A stretch of DNA of 64,000 bases from Novipirellula galeiformis (GTDB lineage: Bacteria > Planctomycetota > Planctomycetia > Pirellulales > Pirellulaceae). The notes below the pieces were generated by a model that made no database searches, had not been told where the DNA came from, and was given only the letters and a program-made list of their open reading frames with translations. Both the position numbers and the translations under genes were made by a program. Shown here piece after piece: positions 37,529-45,464 of this stretch (positions within the stretch are counted from its first letter, which is position 1; each line of letters starts with the position of its first letter). The stretch spans positions 248,001 through 312,000 of the forward strand of contig NZ_SJPT01000002.1 in NCBI RefSeq assembly GCF_007860095.1, read 5' to 3'.

Positions 37529-37591
37529 CGTGTCTCGCAGTACCATCACGGAGATGATCGCGAGTGGGGTGGCTGCGCCGAAGCATCAGCC
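37481..37591 (-). ncRNA. Candidate structured RNA, three hairpins and U8 tail
   Basis: Read on the minus strand, three hairpins follow one another: a stem GGCTG/CAGCC capped by GC-TTCG-GC, a stable UUCG tetraloop (37591-37571); CTCGC/GCGAG enclosing ATCA/TGAT (37564-37534); and a 9-bp GC-rich stem (37528-37490) with one pair that forms only as G-U in minus-strand RNA, followed by A and U8. It lies directly after a tiny ORF, so it could be an independent small RNA or that ORF's 3' region. No known RNA family was recognised. Confidence 0.5.
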
Positions 37592-37604
37592 CGCCGACTT
37601 CTAA

Positions 37605-37745
37605 CTACGGGTTACCACCCCGTTGGCAAGTACAGCAATAATCCACTTGATCACCTCCTTTCACAAACTTGTTTGACGATTTCAATCCGGGTGCCAACCA
37701 GAGAGGATCAAAGATCGTACGGAAAGTTTCGTTGCGACGCGTCAT
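37605..37745 (-). CDS. Candidate small Cys-rich peptide, 46 aa (or 13 aa from internal start)
   Basis: An ATG at 37745 opens 46 codons ending in KGGDQVDYCCTCQRGGNP. Inside it, AAAGGAGGTGATC (37649-37661) is complementary to the 16S 3' tail, and an in-frame GTG seven bases later (37646) would yield the 13-residue peptide MDYCCTCQRGGNP. Such a near-perfect ribosome site is unique in the window. Hairpins and a terminator follow. Alternatives are a Cys-codon leader peptide, a RiPP-like precursor, a small structural peptide, or no coding at all. No homologue is known to me. Confidence 0.35.
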   Translation of the reverse strand: MTRRNETFRTIFDPLWLAPGLKSSNKFVKGGDQVDYCCTCQRGGNP

Positions 37746-38003
37746 CGCAACACGGTATCCCCATTATCGCTAGCAACCAAAATGGAAGCAAGTAATTCTG
37801 AGGCTATTTTTCTAGACGAAGCAACCCTGCCCGCGGTTCGCAGATGGCAGGAAAATTTTTGGAAAAGTTTCGTGGTGCCAGCGGACTGGGCCTTTGAGAC
37901 CGACACGCTCGTCAAGCATCGTGTCTCGCCCCCCCGTCCCCGACGCTAAATGCCGGTGCTGAATGCCGGTGCGGTTTACTCGCACTGGGAACGCACGTCG
38001 GAC
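37746..38003. other. Intergenic, upstream of the small minus-strand locus
   Basis: Should contain the promoter of the tiny ORF/RNA (minus strand), but no clear -35/-10 pair was found. A GAATGCCGGTGC-like duplication (ATGCCGGTGCTGA and ATGCCGGTGCGGT) lies at about 37949-37975. Confidence 0.35.
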
Positions 38004-38106
38004 TAGTGCGATTTGAGAAATGACGTAGGTAAAAATAGTAGCTACGTTCACCAGAACGTGGTCCACCGTGAACGCGACGGTAACTACATCAAAGAGAAAA
38101 ATGCTC
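38004..38106 (+). repeat. Dispersed ~100-bp palindromic repeat, copy C
   Basis: Direct-oriented copy of the element at 12778 and reverse of that at 29384. Shared parts are AAATGACGTAGG, GTAGCTACGTTCACCAGAAC, GTGGTCCACC and GACGGTAACTACATCAA. Intergenic, downstream of the 3-hydroxyacyl-CoA dehydrogenase gene. Confidence 0.65.
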
Positions 38107-38203
38107 GAGCCTTGGGGGCGCGCGGCCTAGCCCTTGGGAACGCGCGGCGATGGCGAGAACACGTATGCATAGCCTCTCGGTAGGGCATTGCGAAGTAAGT
38201 GTC

Positions 38204-39448
38204 CTAGGGGGACGCCGGAGCGAGATTGGCAAAGCGGGTGATCGCGTCGGTGGGTGTATGGGTGGAGAGAAGCTCGCTCAATTCGAAAGGAGCGCGGAGC
38301 GACTTGGAGTGGGCTTGGGCGTCGTTCAAGAACGAGCGGATCGTTTCGCTGCCGATTGCGTCAAACCAGCGGAACCACTCGCCTCGGTGCGAATAGCCGA
38401 GACCTCCGGCCATCGCGATTTCAACCTGGTCCAAGGACGGGGCCACACCGTCTTGGAGCAACAACGCTGCTTCGATCCACATTGGGATACACAACCGCAG
38501 CAGGACTTGGTCGTGTGCAAACGCCGTCGTTTCCCGGGTGTATCGATCGCGAATTTTGATTGCTTCGGGCGAGAGCGACGCGGATCGTTGGGCATCGCAG
38601 TAGTCATAGAAACCTCCCCCCCCAAACCGGCCTCCGCGTCCCGCCTTGATCAACGCGGGTAGCATTGGCGACGGATCAATGCGCGTGGGAAAGGATTGCC
38701 AATAGACCCGGCCAGCGTCAAACATCGTTCGCGAGCCGATCAAGTCGATCAATTCGAGTGGCGACAATGGCATCCCCAACTGCAACGCCGCCTGTTCGAT
38801 TTGCTCGGCGGTGGCACCTTGTGTCAACAACGTCATCGCTTCGTTTAAGTAGGGCGACAACATGCGGTTGACGACGAAGCCGGGGGCGTCCGCAACCACC
38901 AAGGGCGAGCGATTCAAGCGGCGTACATGTCGGGCCACCGAGGCAAGATTCTGCTCGCGGATGCCCTTGGTTGGGATCACTTCGACCGCGTCACGAACGT
39001 CCACTGGCATGAAGAAGTGCATGCCGCAAAGACGCGACGGCGTCGACAATGCAGCGGCGATGTCCCCAATCCGAAGCGTCGATGTATTGCTGCAAAAAAT
39101 CCAGTCTTCATCGAGGACACCCTCCATACGCTGAAAAAAGTCGCGTTTGATCTGCAATCGCTCGGCGATCGATTCAATCAAGATTCGTGGCGCGTGCGAA
39201 TCAACGCCCGACTCGCTAACGCCGTCTTGATGGTGAACCAAGTCGACCATCATGATCTCCGCTTCGCCCAACCTGACTTCCGAAACGCTCCATACTGCGG
39301 GGTCGAGTTTGAAGTCGCGGATGCTGTTTTGCAGCGCCTCGACGCTCTGGTCGGCAATCGTCACCGAAATGTTGGCGTCCAAGTGGGCCTGGGCGATGGC
39401 GCGTCCGACCACGCCGAGTCCGACAAGTAAAATGGAGGGGCGTGTCAT
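38204..39448 (-). CDS. 3-hydroxyacyl-CoA dehydrogenase
   Basis: 414 residues, NAD-dependent 3-hydroxyacyl-CoA dehydrogenase of fatty-acid beta-oxidation or a related 3-hydroxy-acid pathway. The Rossmann motif ILLVGLGVVGRAIAQAHL binds NAD; CSNTSTLRIGDIAAAL holds the conserved Ser-Asn, CGMHFFMPVDVRDAVEVI the catalytic His and Glu pair, and PGFVVNRMLSPYLNEAMTLL starts the C-terminal dimerisation domain, which is present in duplicate. No hydratase domain is fused, unlike FadB. It stands alone on the minus strand; no other beta-oxidation gene is near. Confidence 0.9.
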   Translation of the reverse strand: MTRPSILLVGLGVVGRAIAQAHLDANISVTIADQSVEALQNSIRDFKLDPAVWSVSEVRLGEAEIMMVDLVHHQDGVSESGVDSHAPRILIESIAERLQIKRDFFQRMEGVLDEDWIFCSNTSTLRIGDIAAALSTPSRLCGMHFFMPVDVRDAVEVIPTKGIREQNLASVARHVRRLNRSPLVVADAPGFVVNRMLSPYLNEAMTLLTQGATAEQIEQAALQLGMPLSPLELIDLIGSRTMFDAGRVYWQSFPTRIDPSPMLPALIKAGRGGRFGGGGFYDYCDAQRSASLSPEAIKIRDRYTRETTAFAHDQVLLRLCIPMWIEAALLLQDGVAPSLDQVEIAMAGGLGYSHRGEWFRWFDAIGSETIRSFLNDAQAHSKSLRAPFELSELLSTHTPTDAITRFANLAPASP

Positions 39449-39649
39449 GATGATTTCGTGTCAGGCTGGTTGGCTCGGGCTAATTTTCTCGGGCTGTCGA
39501 TCACCGATGTCGCATTTTGATGTAGATTCCTGCTCAGCGGTAGTCGCCTCCGATTTGGGCAATCCGGCTGCGGGCTACGCAAAATACAGGCTACGGTTTA
39601 GATTGAGTGCGAACTCTATCCTTCGTCCTTTTCGTGAAATTTGTGCTTG

Positions 39650-40495
39650 ATGCGATTTACCAAAATGCACGGTGCTGGCAACGACTATGTTTACGTCGAT
39701 TGCTTTGCTGAGAATCTTGATGACAGGAACATTGCCGAATTAGCCCAGTCCATCTCACATCGCCATTTTGGTGTGGGTGCGGACGGCTTGATTCTGATTC
39801 GCCCCAGTGAGATTGCGGACGCACGAATGCAGATGCTCAACGCCGATGGCAGCGAGAGCGAGATGTGTGGAAACGGAATTCGCTGTGTCGCCAAATACGT
39901 GTTCGACCACGGGATTGCAAAACAAGAGCAATTGAAAATCGAATCGGGCGGTTCGGTTCGCGACTTATCGCTGACGATCGGAGCCGACGGCAAAGTCGAA
40001 GCGGTCACGGTCGATATGGGAGAGCCAATTCTCGAAGCCCCGTTGGTGCCTACGTCGCTGGTCGACCACGGTCACGTGGTAGGGCACGAAGTTGAGTTCG
40101 ACGGCCAGAAACTATCGGTCACCTGCGTTTCCATGGGCAATCCCCATTGTGTGATCTTTGTCCCCCAAGCGACCGACGAGTTGGTGCTTGGCTTGGGACC
40201 TAAAATCGAGACCGACCCAAGATTTCCTAAGCGCATCAACGTCGAGTTTGTCGAGATCATCTCGCGAAGCGAAGTGCGTCAGCGAACGTGGGAACGCGGC
40301 AGTGGCGAAACTTGGGCCTGCGGCACCGGGGCGTCGGCGGTTTGTGTCGCTGGCGTGTTGACCGGCAACACGGATCGCAAGATCCTCAACCATCTGCTCG
40401 GAGGCGACCTGGTGCTCCAGTGGAACGAAACGAGCGGGCGAGTGAATATGACAGGCGGAGCGGTCGAAGTCTTTTCGGGAGAATGGAACGCGTGA
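39650..40495 (+). CDS. dapF: Diaminopimelate epimerase
   Basis: DapF converts LL- to meso-diaminopimelate for lysine and peptidoglycan synthesis, relevant because planctomycetes are now known to make peptidoglycan. The 281 residues show the two-base cysteines in MCGNGIRC (Cys73) and WACGTGASAV (Cys224), KMHGAGNDYVYVD at the start and MGNPHCVIFV in the middle. ATG 39650 (MRFTKMHG) is preferred to the in-frame TTG three codons before. It overlaps the next gene, xseA, by 4 bp (GTGA), implying an operon. Confidence 0.96.
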   Translation: MRFTKMHGAGNDYVYVDCFAENLDDRNIAELAQSISHRHFGVGADGLILIRPSEIADARMQMLNADGSESEMCGNGIRCVAKYVFDHGIAKQEQLKIESGGSVRDLSLTIGADGKVEAVTVDMGEPILEAPLVPTSLVDHGHVVGHEVEFDGQKLSVTCVSMGNPHCVIFVPQATDELVLGLGPKIETDPRFPKRINVEFVEIISRSEVRQRTWERGSGETWACGTGASAVCVAGVLTGNTDRKILNHLLGGDLVLQWNETSGRVNMTGGAVEVFSGEWNA

Positions 40496-41709
40496 GCGAC
40501 GCCGCCGCAATTGCCGACCCCGTTCACGCCATTTCGGTTTCGGAACTCAATGGACATATCAAAGCGGTGATGGAGGGAACGTTCCCATCGCTTTGGGTTG
40601 CCGGCGAAATCTCCGATCTCGTTCGTGCGCGGAGCGGGCACATCTACTTCACGCTGAAGGACGACGATGCGCAAATCCGTGGGGTGTTGTGGCGCAACAC
40701 GGCGATTCGTATCAAGCACGATCTCCAAGATGGTCAAGCGGTGCTGTGCTTTGGCAATCTCGACGTCTATGCGGCGCGGGGGACGTACCAATTGGTGGTC
40801 CGCAAACTTGAGCCTCAGGGGATCGGTTCCCTGCAATTGGCCTTTCAGCAAATGCAAGCGAAGCTTGAGCGAGAAGGTTTGTTTGCGGCCGAGCGAAAAC
40901 GCCCATTGCCCTCGTTGCCTCGACGCATTGGGATCGTGACAAGCCCTTCTGGAGCTGCGGTTCGCGATTTTCTGCAAGCCGCGTCCAATCGTTACCATGG
41001 TGCCGACGTGGTGGTGATCCCGGCGTTGGTTCAAGGGGAGGGGGCGGTGCGTTCGATCGTTGCCGCCATCCGGGCTGCTGAGCGCATCACTCCTAAGCTC
41101 GACGTGCTGGTTGTTTCGCGGGGTGGCGGGAGCCTCGAAGATCTTTGGTGTTTCAACGAGGAGCCTGTGGTTCGTGCGGTTGCCGCATGTTCGATTCCGA
41201 CGGTTTCGGCGGTAGGGCACGAAATCGATGTAACGCTTTGCGATTTGGCCGCGGACCTGCGCGCGTTGACTCCGACCGATGCGGCAACACGGGTGCTGCC
41301 GGACGGAATGTCGCTGAAATCCAGCGCTGTCAATCTGCGTCAACGTCTCGACCGTTCGATCCGCCTTTCCATTCTCCAACGCCAAAGCGAAGTTGCCGCA
41401 CTGAAGCAGCGGCCGATCCTACGCAAACCGATGGAGATCATTCAGCTGCGAGCTCGATTGCTCGATGAGTTGGATGCGCGGGCACGTCGCGCGATGACCG
41501 GCCAAATGAAGCAGGGGCGGAGTCAAGTGGGTGAACTCGCCGCTTCGCTTTCGGCGCTCTCGCCGCTCGCGGTGCTATCACGGGGCTACAGCGTGACTCT
41601 CGACGCCGACGGAAATGCGATCTCGGACGCTGGCATGCTAAAACCCGGCGATCTACTCGAGACGCGATTCCACCACGGACGCGTGCTCTCCAAGGTCCAA
41701 GCCGAATGA
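40492..41709 (+). CDS. xseA: Exodeoxyribonuclease VII large subunit
   Basis: XseA, with XseB, degrades single-stranded DNA. The 405 residues begin with the OB-fold (AISVSELNGHIKAVMEGTFPSLWVAGEISDLVRARSGHIYFTLKDDDAQIRGVLW), then the catalytic region (PRRIGIVTSPSGAAVRDFLQAASNR, VSRGGGSLEDLWCFNEEPVVRAV, SAVGHEIDVTLCDLAADLRALTPTDAA) and the C-terminal coiled coil ending LSRGYSVTLDADG. The start is taken as GTG 40492 overlapping the dapF stop, with GGAG ten bases before; ATG 40483 is a close alternative. The small subunit gene is not next to it. Confidence 0.94.
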   Translation: MSDAAAIADPVHAISVSELNGHIKAVMEGTFPSLWVAGEISDLVRARSGHIYFTLKDDDAQIRGVLWRNTAIRIKHDLQDGQAVLCFGNLDVYAARGTYQLVVRKLEPQGIGSLQLAFQQMQAKLEREGLFAAERKRPLPSLPRRIGIVTSPSGAAVRDFLQAASNRYHGADVVVIPALVQGEGAVRSIVAAIRAAERITPKLDVLVVSRGGGSLEDLWCFNEEPVVRAVAACSIPTVSAVGHEIDVTLCDLAADLRALTPTDAATRVLPDGMSLKSSAVNLRQRLDRSIRLSILQRQSEVAALKQRPILRKPMEIIQLRARLLDELDARARRAMTGQMKQGRSQVGELAASLSALSPLAVLSRGYSVTLDADGNAISDAGMLKPGDLLETRFHHGRVLSKVQAE

Positions 41710-41801
41710 CGTTTCGAATCCCCTGAGGTGGCCGATTCCAAGCGAGATCACCGCGCCTTCGGTACCGGGCCCATGCGAGCCCTGCGGCCGTGATCGTAAC
41801 G

Positions 41802-42884
41802 CTACGGCAATTGCTCGAGCCGCTCGATGACACGCATTAGGTCGGCCGGCAAGGGAGCTTCGAAGGTCATCATTTGCCCGCTCTGTGGATGGCGAAACGT
41901 CAACTTGCGAGCGTGCAACGCTTGGCGTTCGAGCAACACGGTGTCTTTCGCGGCATCTCGAGTGCCCGTAAGCATCCCCAGCGAAACCTCCGCGTGCCCC
42001 GCATAGAGGCGGTCACAAAGGATCGGGGCCCCGATGTGAGACAAGTGAACTCGGATTTGGTGCGTGCGTCCCGTCTTTGGCCTGACGCGTACTTGGGTGA
42101 AACGCCCATGCCGGCTGATCACCTCATAGAACGTCGATGCGGCCTTGCTGGTAGCATGATTCTCGCGAATCGCCATTTTATCGCGTTGGTACGGATGGCG
42201 ACCAATCGGCACATCGATGATGTCGCGATCGCGATCAATGCGTGCGGCCGTGATCGCAAAGTATTCTTTTTCCACTTCGCGGTTAGCGAACTGTTCCGAC
42301 AAATGAACGTGAATCGAATTGGTCTTGGCGACCACGATCACACCGCTGGTGTCACGGTCGAGTCGATGCACGATCCCAGGCCGCGTGGGGCCTCCCACAT
42401 CGGAAAGCGACTGAAAGCGAAACGCTAACGCACTGGTCAACGTGCCTGTCCAATTGCCGCGCGCCGGATGCACGACCATCCCAGGTGGTTTATTGACAAC
42501 GACCAAGCCGTCGTCTTCATACAACACATCGAGCGAGATGTTTTCGGGGACGGTGTCGTCCGATACTGGCTCGGGGACGCGAAAGCGGATTCGTTGATTC
42601 GCTTGGATTTTCACGCTCGGACGAACCGTTCGCCCGTCCAGCGTCGCACCTTCGGCCTGAATCGCTTGCGTGATCTGTGTACGACTAAAGCCGTCGCACG
42701 CCTGCGTCAAGAAATAATCAATCCGCTGACCCGTCGCGGACTCAGGCACGACGATGTCTCGATAGACCATTTCGCCGATGCGGATTTCACACGTGTCATC
42801 CTCATTCTGCTCATCGCTTGATTCTTCGACCCCGGTTTCGCCGGAGCCAAGTACGATGTCGTCGTCGGGAGAGTCTTGGCTCAC
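41802..42884 (-). CDS. rluD: RluD-family 23S rRNA pseudouridine synthase
   Basis: 360 residues, RluA/RluD family. An acidic N-terminal extension (about 1-35) precedes an S4 RNA-binding domain (QRIDYFLTQACDGFSRTQITQAIQAEGATLDG) and the catalytic domain with HRLDRDTSGVIVVAKT, where the first Asp is the catalytic residue, and KTGRTHQIRVHLSHIGAPILCD. These enzymes make pseudouridines in 23S rRNA helix 69 or related sites. It starts with GTG 42884, overlapping the stop of the TPR/KEEPA gene by 4 bp, so the two form a coupled pair. The target is assumed from the family. Confidence 0.93.
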   Translation of the reverse strand: MSQDSPDDDIVLGSGETGVEESSDEQNEDDTCEIRIGEMVYRDIVVPESATGQRIDYFLTQACDGFSRTQITQAIQAEGATLDGRTVRPSVKIQANQRIRFRVPEPVSDDTVPENISLDVLYEDDGLVVVNKPPGMVVHPARGNWTGTLTSALAFRFQSLSDVGGPTRPGIVHRLDRDTSGVIVVAKTNSIHVHLSEQFANREVEKEYFAITAARIDRDRDIIDVPIGRHPYQRDKMAIRENHATSKAASTFYEVISRHGRFTQVRVRPKTGRTHQIRVHLSHIGAPILCDRLYAGHAEVSLGMLTGTRDAAKDTVLLERQALHARKLTFRHPQSGQMMTFEAPLPADLMRVIERLEQLP

Positions 42885-43921
42885 GAGGCGTCCGACTCAG
42901 TCGCCGCTTCGGCGGTTTCGGGCACTTCCGGCTTAGGATCTGCTGGCGGAGCGAGTTCAACGTCCTTCTTCTCGGCGGGCTCAGTGGCCTCTTTCTTCAC
43001 CTCAGGCTTAGGCTCTTCCTTCGCGGGTTCTTCCTTCGCAGGCTCTTCCTTCGCAGGCTCTTCCTTTGCGGGTTCTTCCTTTGCAGGCTCTTCCTTCGCA
43101 GGTTCTTCTTTCGCAGGTTCTTCTTTCGCAGGTTCTTCTTTCGCAGGTTCTTCTTTCATTTCTTCGCTGGCACCTTCCTCAGGAAGATTCAACCCATCCA
43201 CGGGCTCTTTGTCGCTGGCGCCGCCCAGATCGGGAAGTTGCAAGTCGGGCATTTCGGGAAGGATCGCACCACTGGGGAGCGAAGGGGGAGCCGATGGGTC
43301 GGCTGGCGAAAAGTCTTGATCCTTGAACCAAACCAAGAAGTCCTTGGTGTCTTCGTTCGAGAGGGCAGCGATCCGTTCCTCACACGCCTTGACCATCTCC
43401 TCGGATTCACCGATTTTCGCACACTCTTTGTAAGCCGCGATTGCACTGTCGAGTTCGCCCAGCGCCTCTTCGCTACGCGCGATGCCGAAATGGGCTCGCG
43501 AGAGCAATAACTCGTTTCCGCCTTCGGTGATCGCGTTGCGAAACGCCTTGCTCGCTCCCTTCAACTGGTCTTCGGCATCCATCCGGTTGGTGTAAAGGGT
43601 CCGTGTTCCCTGGGCCAACAACGTACTGCCTTGATACAGATGGGCCCATGCTGCCGCTGGGGTGCCAGGATATTTTACCGCGACGGTGGCAAGGCCTTCT
43701 GGATCCTGCGATCCAGCCTGCTGCATCATTAACTCAAACGTCGCTTGGCTACGATCTTCTTTTGCTTTGCTGGTGTAGATCGCGTAGCCAATCCCGCCGA
43801 CCAAAAGTGCGGCCAATCCCACGGCAATGGGACGCGAATACGGCTCAATCGCTTGGTTGATCCGAACGAGATAGTTGGCGAGTATGTTTTCTTGCAGTTC
43901 GTGGCGGCGTTCGCTGTTCAT
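42881..43921 (-). CDS. TPR-like membrane protein with a KEEPA repeat tail
   Basis: 346 residues: an N-terminal cytoplasmic segment (RRHELQENILANYLVRINQAIEPYS), one transmembrane helix (about 31-49, GLAALLVGGIGYAIY), and a helical tetratricopeptide-like region (about 50-175) resembling the YfgM-type TPR_21 domain. The tail holds ten tandem KEEPA units (residues about 255-305) and ends acidic (EVPETAEAATESDAS). YfgM-like proteins tie to the translocon and BamB in proteobacteria; here that is only analogy. The repeat is encoded by 15-bp units and probably varies in number between strains. It is coupled to rluD downstream. Confidence 0.75.
   Translation of the reverse strand: MNSERRHELQENILANYLVRINQAIEPYSRPIAVGLAALLVGGIGYAIYTSKAKEDRSQATFELMMQQAGSQDPEGLATVAVKYPGTPAAAWAHLYQGSTLLAQGTRTLYTNRMDAEDQLKGASKAFRNAITEGGNELLLSRAHFGIARSEEALGELDSAIAAYKECAKIGESEEMVKACEERIAALSNEDTKDFLVWFKDQDFSPADPSAPPSLPSGAILPEMPDLQLPDLGGASDKEPVDGLNLPEEGASEEMKEEPAKEEPAKEEPAKEEPAKEEPAKEEPAKEEPAKEEPAKEEPAKEEPKPEVKKEATEPAEKKDVELAPPADPKPEVPETAEAATESDAS
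43014..43158. repeat. 15-bp tandem repeat encoding KEEPA
   Basis: Ten units of 15 bp inside the TPR gene, sense-strand reading AAGGAAGAGCCTGCG-like. The four units at the left-reading end share identical wobble positions (TTCTTCTTTCGCAGG on plus), the others vary, which suggests recent copy-number change at one end. Confidence 0.85.
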
Positions 43922-44356
43922 CGCTTCGTCTTATTTGGATTGGATTGACACGCAGATTCAGGTGCCATCGGAGCTGTCGGTGTCGGAGGGGCGATTGGCG
44001 TTAGAGCGAAACCCCACCGAAGCGCTGAAGTATAGAAATCATAATGAGTTAGCGTCAATAGAGTCACACCACGTCGTCGCAGAAAGCAATTGTTCGGCCT
44101 GACGCGAACGACGCCGCTCCATTTGTCGGAAACCAGGCAAAATGCGTCCCTTGGCTAAGCTTCGCGGCACCGCGACAGCGGACTTCGCGTCGCATTCCAC
44201 GCCGCAGGGATGCCCGCCCAAGGGTAAACTTGGCTGGCCGCACTCCGAAGTGCCAGATCTAGCGAGACAAGAAAACTACTTTTCTTGATGGTGACGGCTC
44301 TCGTTGCCGACTCTCGGGCATCGCATCCTGGCGGCATCGAGGCGGCGTGACTGCCC
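43922..44356. other. Intergenic, no gene recognised
   Basis: Between the TPR gene (minus) and the 3' end of the N-formylglutamate amidohydrolase-like gene. An A/T-rich perfect hairpin AAGAAAA/TTTTCTT occurs at about 44270-44287. No other signal. Confidence 0.4.
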
Positions 44357-45187
44357 TTAGGCGGCGTTGGCGACTTGAGACCCCTGCAATGCGAGCAGCG
44401 AATCGCAAATTCCTTGGATCACTCGATCCCTTTGCGAAACGCGGCGCTTAGCCCACGCTCGGTTCAGCAACAACTCGACACCGATATACCTTTCCGCGGG
44501 AAAATAATTCCGCATGGCGGTGATTAAGCTTTCGGTCGTCCCGCGGCGAGGATAATTCCGGCGAACGCGCACCATCGGAATGACGTCGTACATCTCGTCC
44601 ATCCAATCGAGGCAAAAATCGACCTCATCGTCGCGTGACGGGTCATACAACAGCCCGATGTCCGTTCGCCGCAGCATGCCGTTGCTGCGAAGCGCGAACG
44701 AGCGAACCGATACGTGAATGGCGTATCCGCTCCGCCGCGTCTGCTGTTCAATCGCATGCTGCACCCGGGTTCGGTAGGCTGTATGGACCTCATCAATGAG
44801 CCGCTGGCGAACTTCATCAGGCCACCGCCGCACTGTCGCGGACATCACGTTGCGATGGCGTGTCGAGCGGGTCACGTCAATCAATTCGGGCGAATGCACG
44901 TTTTCAATCACGGGAACACAGAGCAGCTTCGCCAGTCGGCGAGCGACGTAACGCGCCGGTTCGTCGCCGGGAAGTTGCGCGGGCAAGTGCCCCGGCATGA
45001 AAGCGGGATGCGCCAGCGTGATATTGGGTAACAAACGCTCCGCGTGCTGGCAAAGAGGGACGCCATCACCGCCAACCTCGGCCGCCGGACCCAATCGAAT
45101 GGAGTCTTGGGGGAGTAGAAAGGAGGAGCCGGCGAGCCAATCGGGGACTCGATCACCTCCCGTTTCACAGCTAATCAGAATGGTCAT
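44357..45187 (-). CDS. N-formylglutamate amidohydrolase-like protein
   Basis: 276 residues of the FGase family (zinc-dependent hydrolysis of N-formylglutamate and related amides). Family features include LISCETGGDRVP at the start, the basic VTRSTRHRNVMS segment, HVSVRSFALRSNG, DIGLLYDPSRDDEVDF and VRRNYPRRGTTESLITAMRNYF followed by YIGVELLLNRAW. The usual histidine degradation genes are absent nearby, so a role outside Hut is likely; no substrate can be deduced. It stands alone; the upstream region of 277 bp should carry the promoter. Confidence 0.75.
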   Translation of the reverse strand: MTILISCETGGDRVPDWLAGSSFLLPQDSIRLGPAAEVGGDGVPLCQHAERLLPNITLAHPAFMPGHLPAQLPGDEPARYVARRLAKLLCVPVIENVHSPELIDVTRSTRHRNVMSATVRRWPDEVRQRLIDEVHTAYRTRVQHAIEQQTRRSGYAIHVSVRSFALRSNGMLRRTDIGLLYDPSRDDEVDFCLDWMDEMYDVIPMVRVRRNYPRRGTTESLITAMRNYFPAERYIGVELLLNRAWAKRRVSQRDRVIQGICDSLLALQGSQVANAA

Positions 45188-45464
45188 CGCGGAAGCCCAA
45201 CGTTCGTCATTGCAACGGCCTCATTGGCCATCGGCATCGAATCGGTCCTTCGGAGCGGGCTACACGATACCCACCGACTGAACATTTATTACCGAATTGT
45301 AGGGTTCGACGCCAAGGCGGGTAAACGCCGAATTCATGCGTCCGGCAAATAAAACAGCTCCGGCGACACGATCCGGAAAGATTCCTCTTGTCTCCGCTGC
45401 TGCCGAATGGCTAACAACAGGCTCCGTTCCCCGAATTTGATCCGCTTTAAGAGAAGACGTCCCA

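Noticed and set aside
37649-37661. Sequence GATCACCTCCTTTC on the plus strand resembling a 16S rRNA 3' end
   Set aside because: No other 16S features lie upstream; on the minus strand it reads as a strong Shine-Dalgarno sequence inside a small ORF, which is the better explanation.
37379-37795. 138-codon plus-strand ORF across the structured-RNA locus
   Set aside because: Arg-rich, no ribosome site, and it runs antisense to hairpins that pair best on the minus strand.
42999-43166. CRISPR-like array
   Set aside because: 15-bp units without spacers, in frame within a coding sequence; it is a protein repeat.
42818-43510. 230-codon plus-strand ORF with LFLRRLFL repeats
   Set aside because: Antisense of the KEEPA repeat; its apparent repetitiveness comes from that array.
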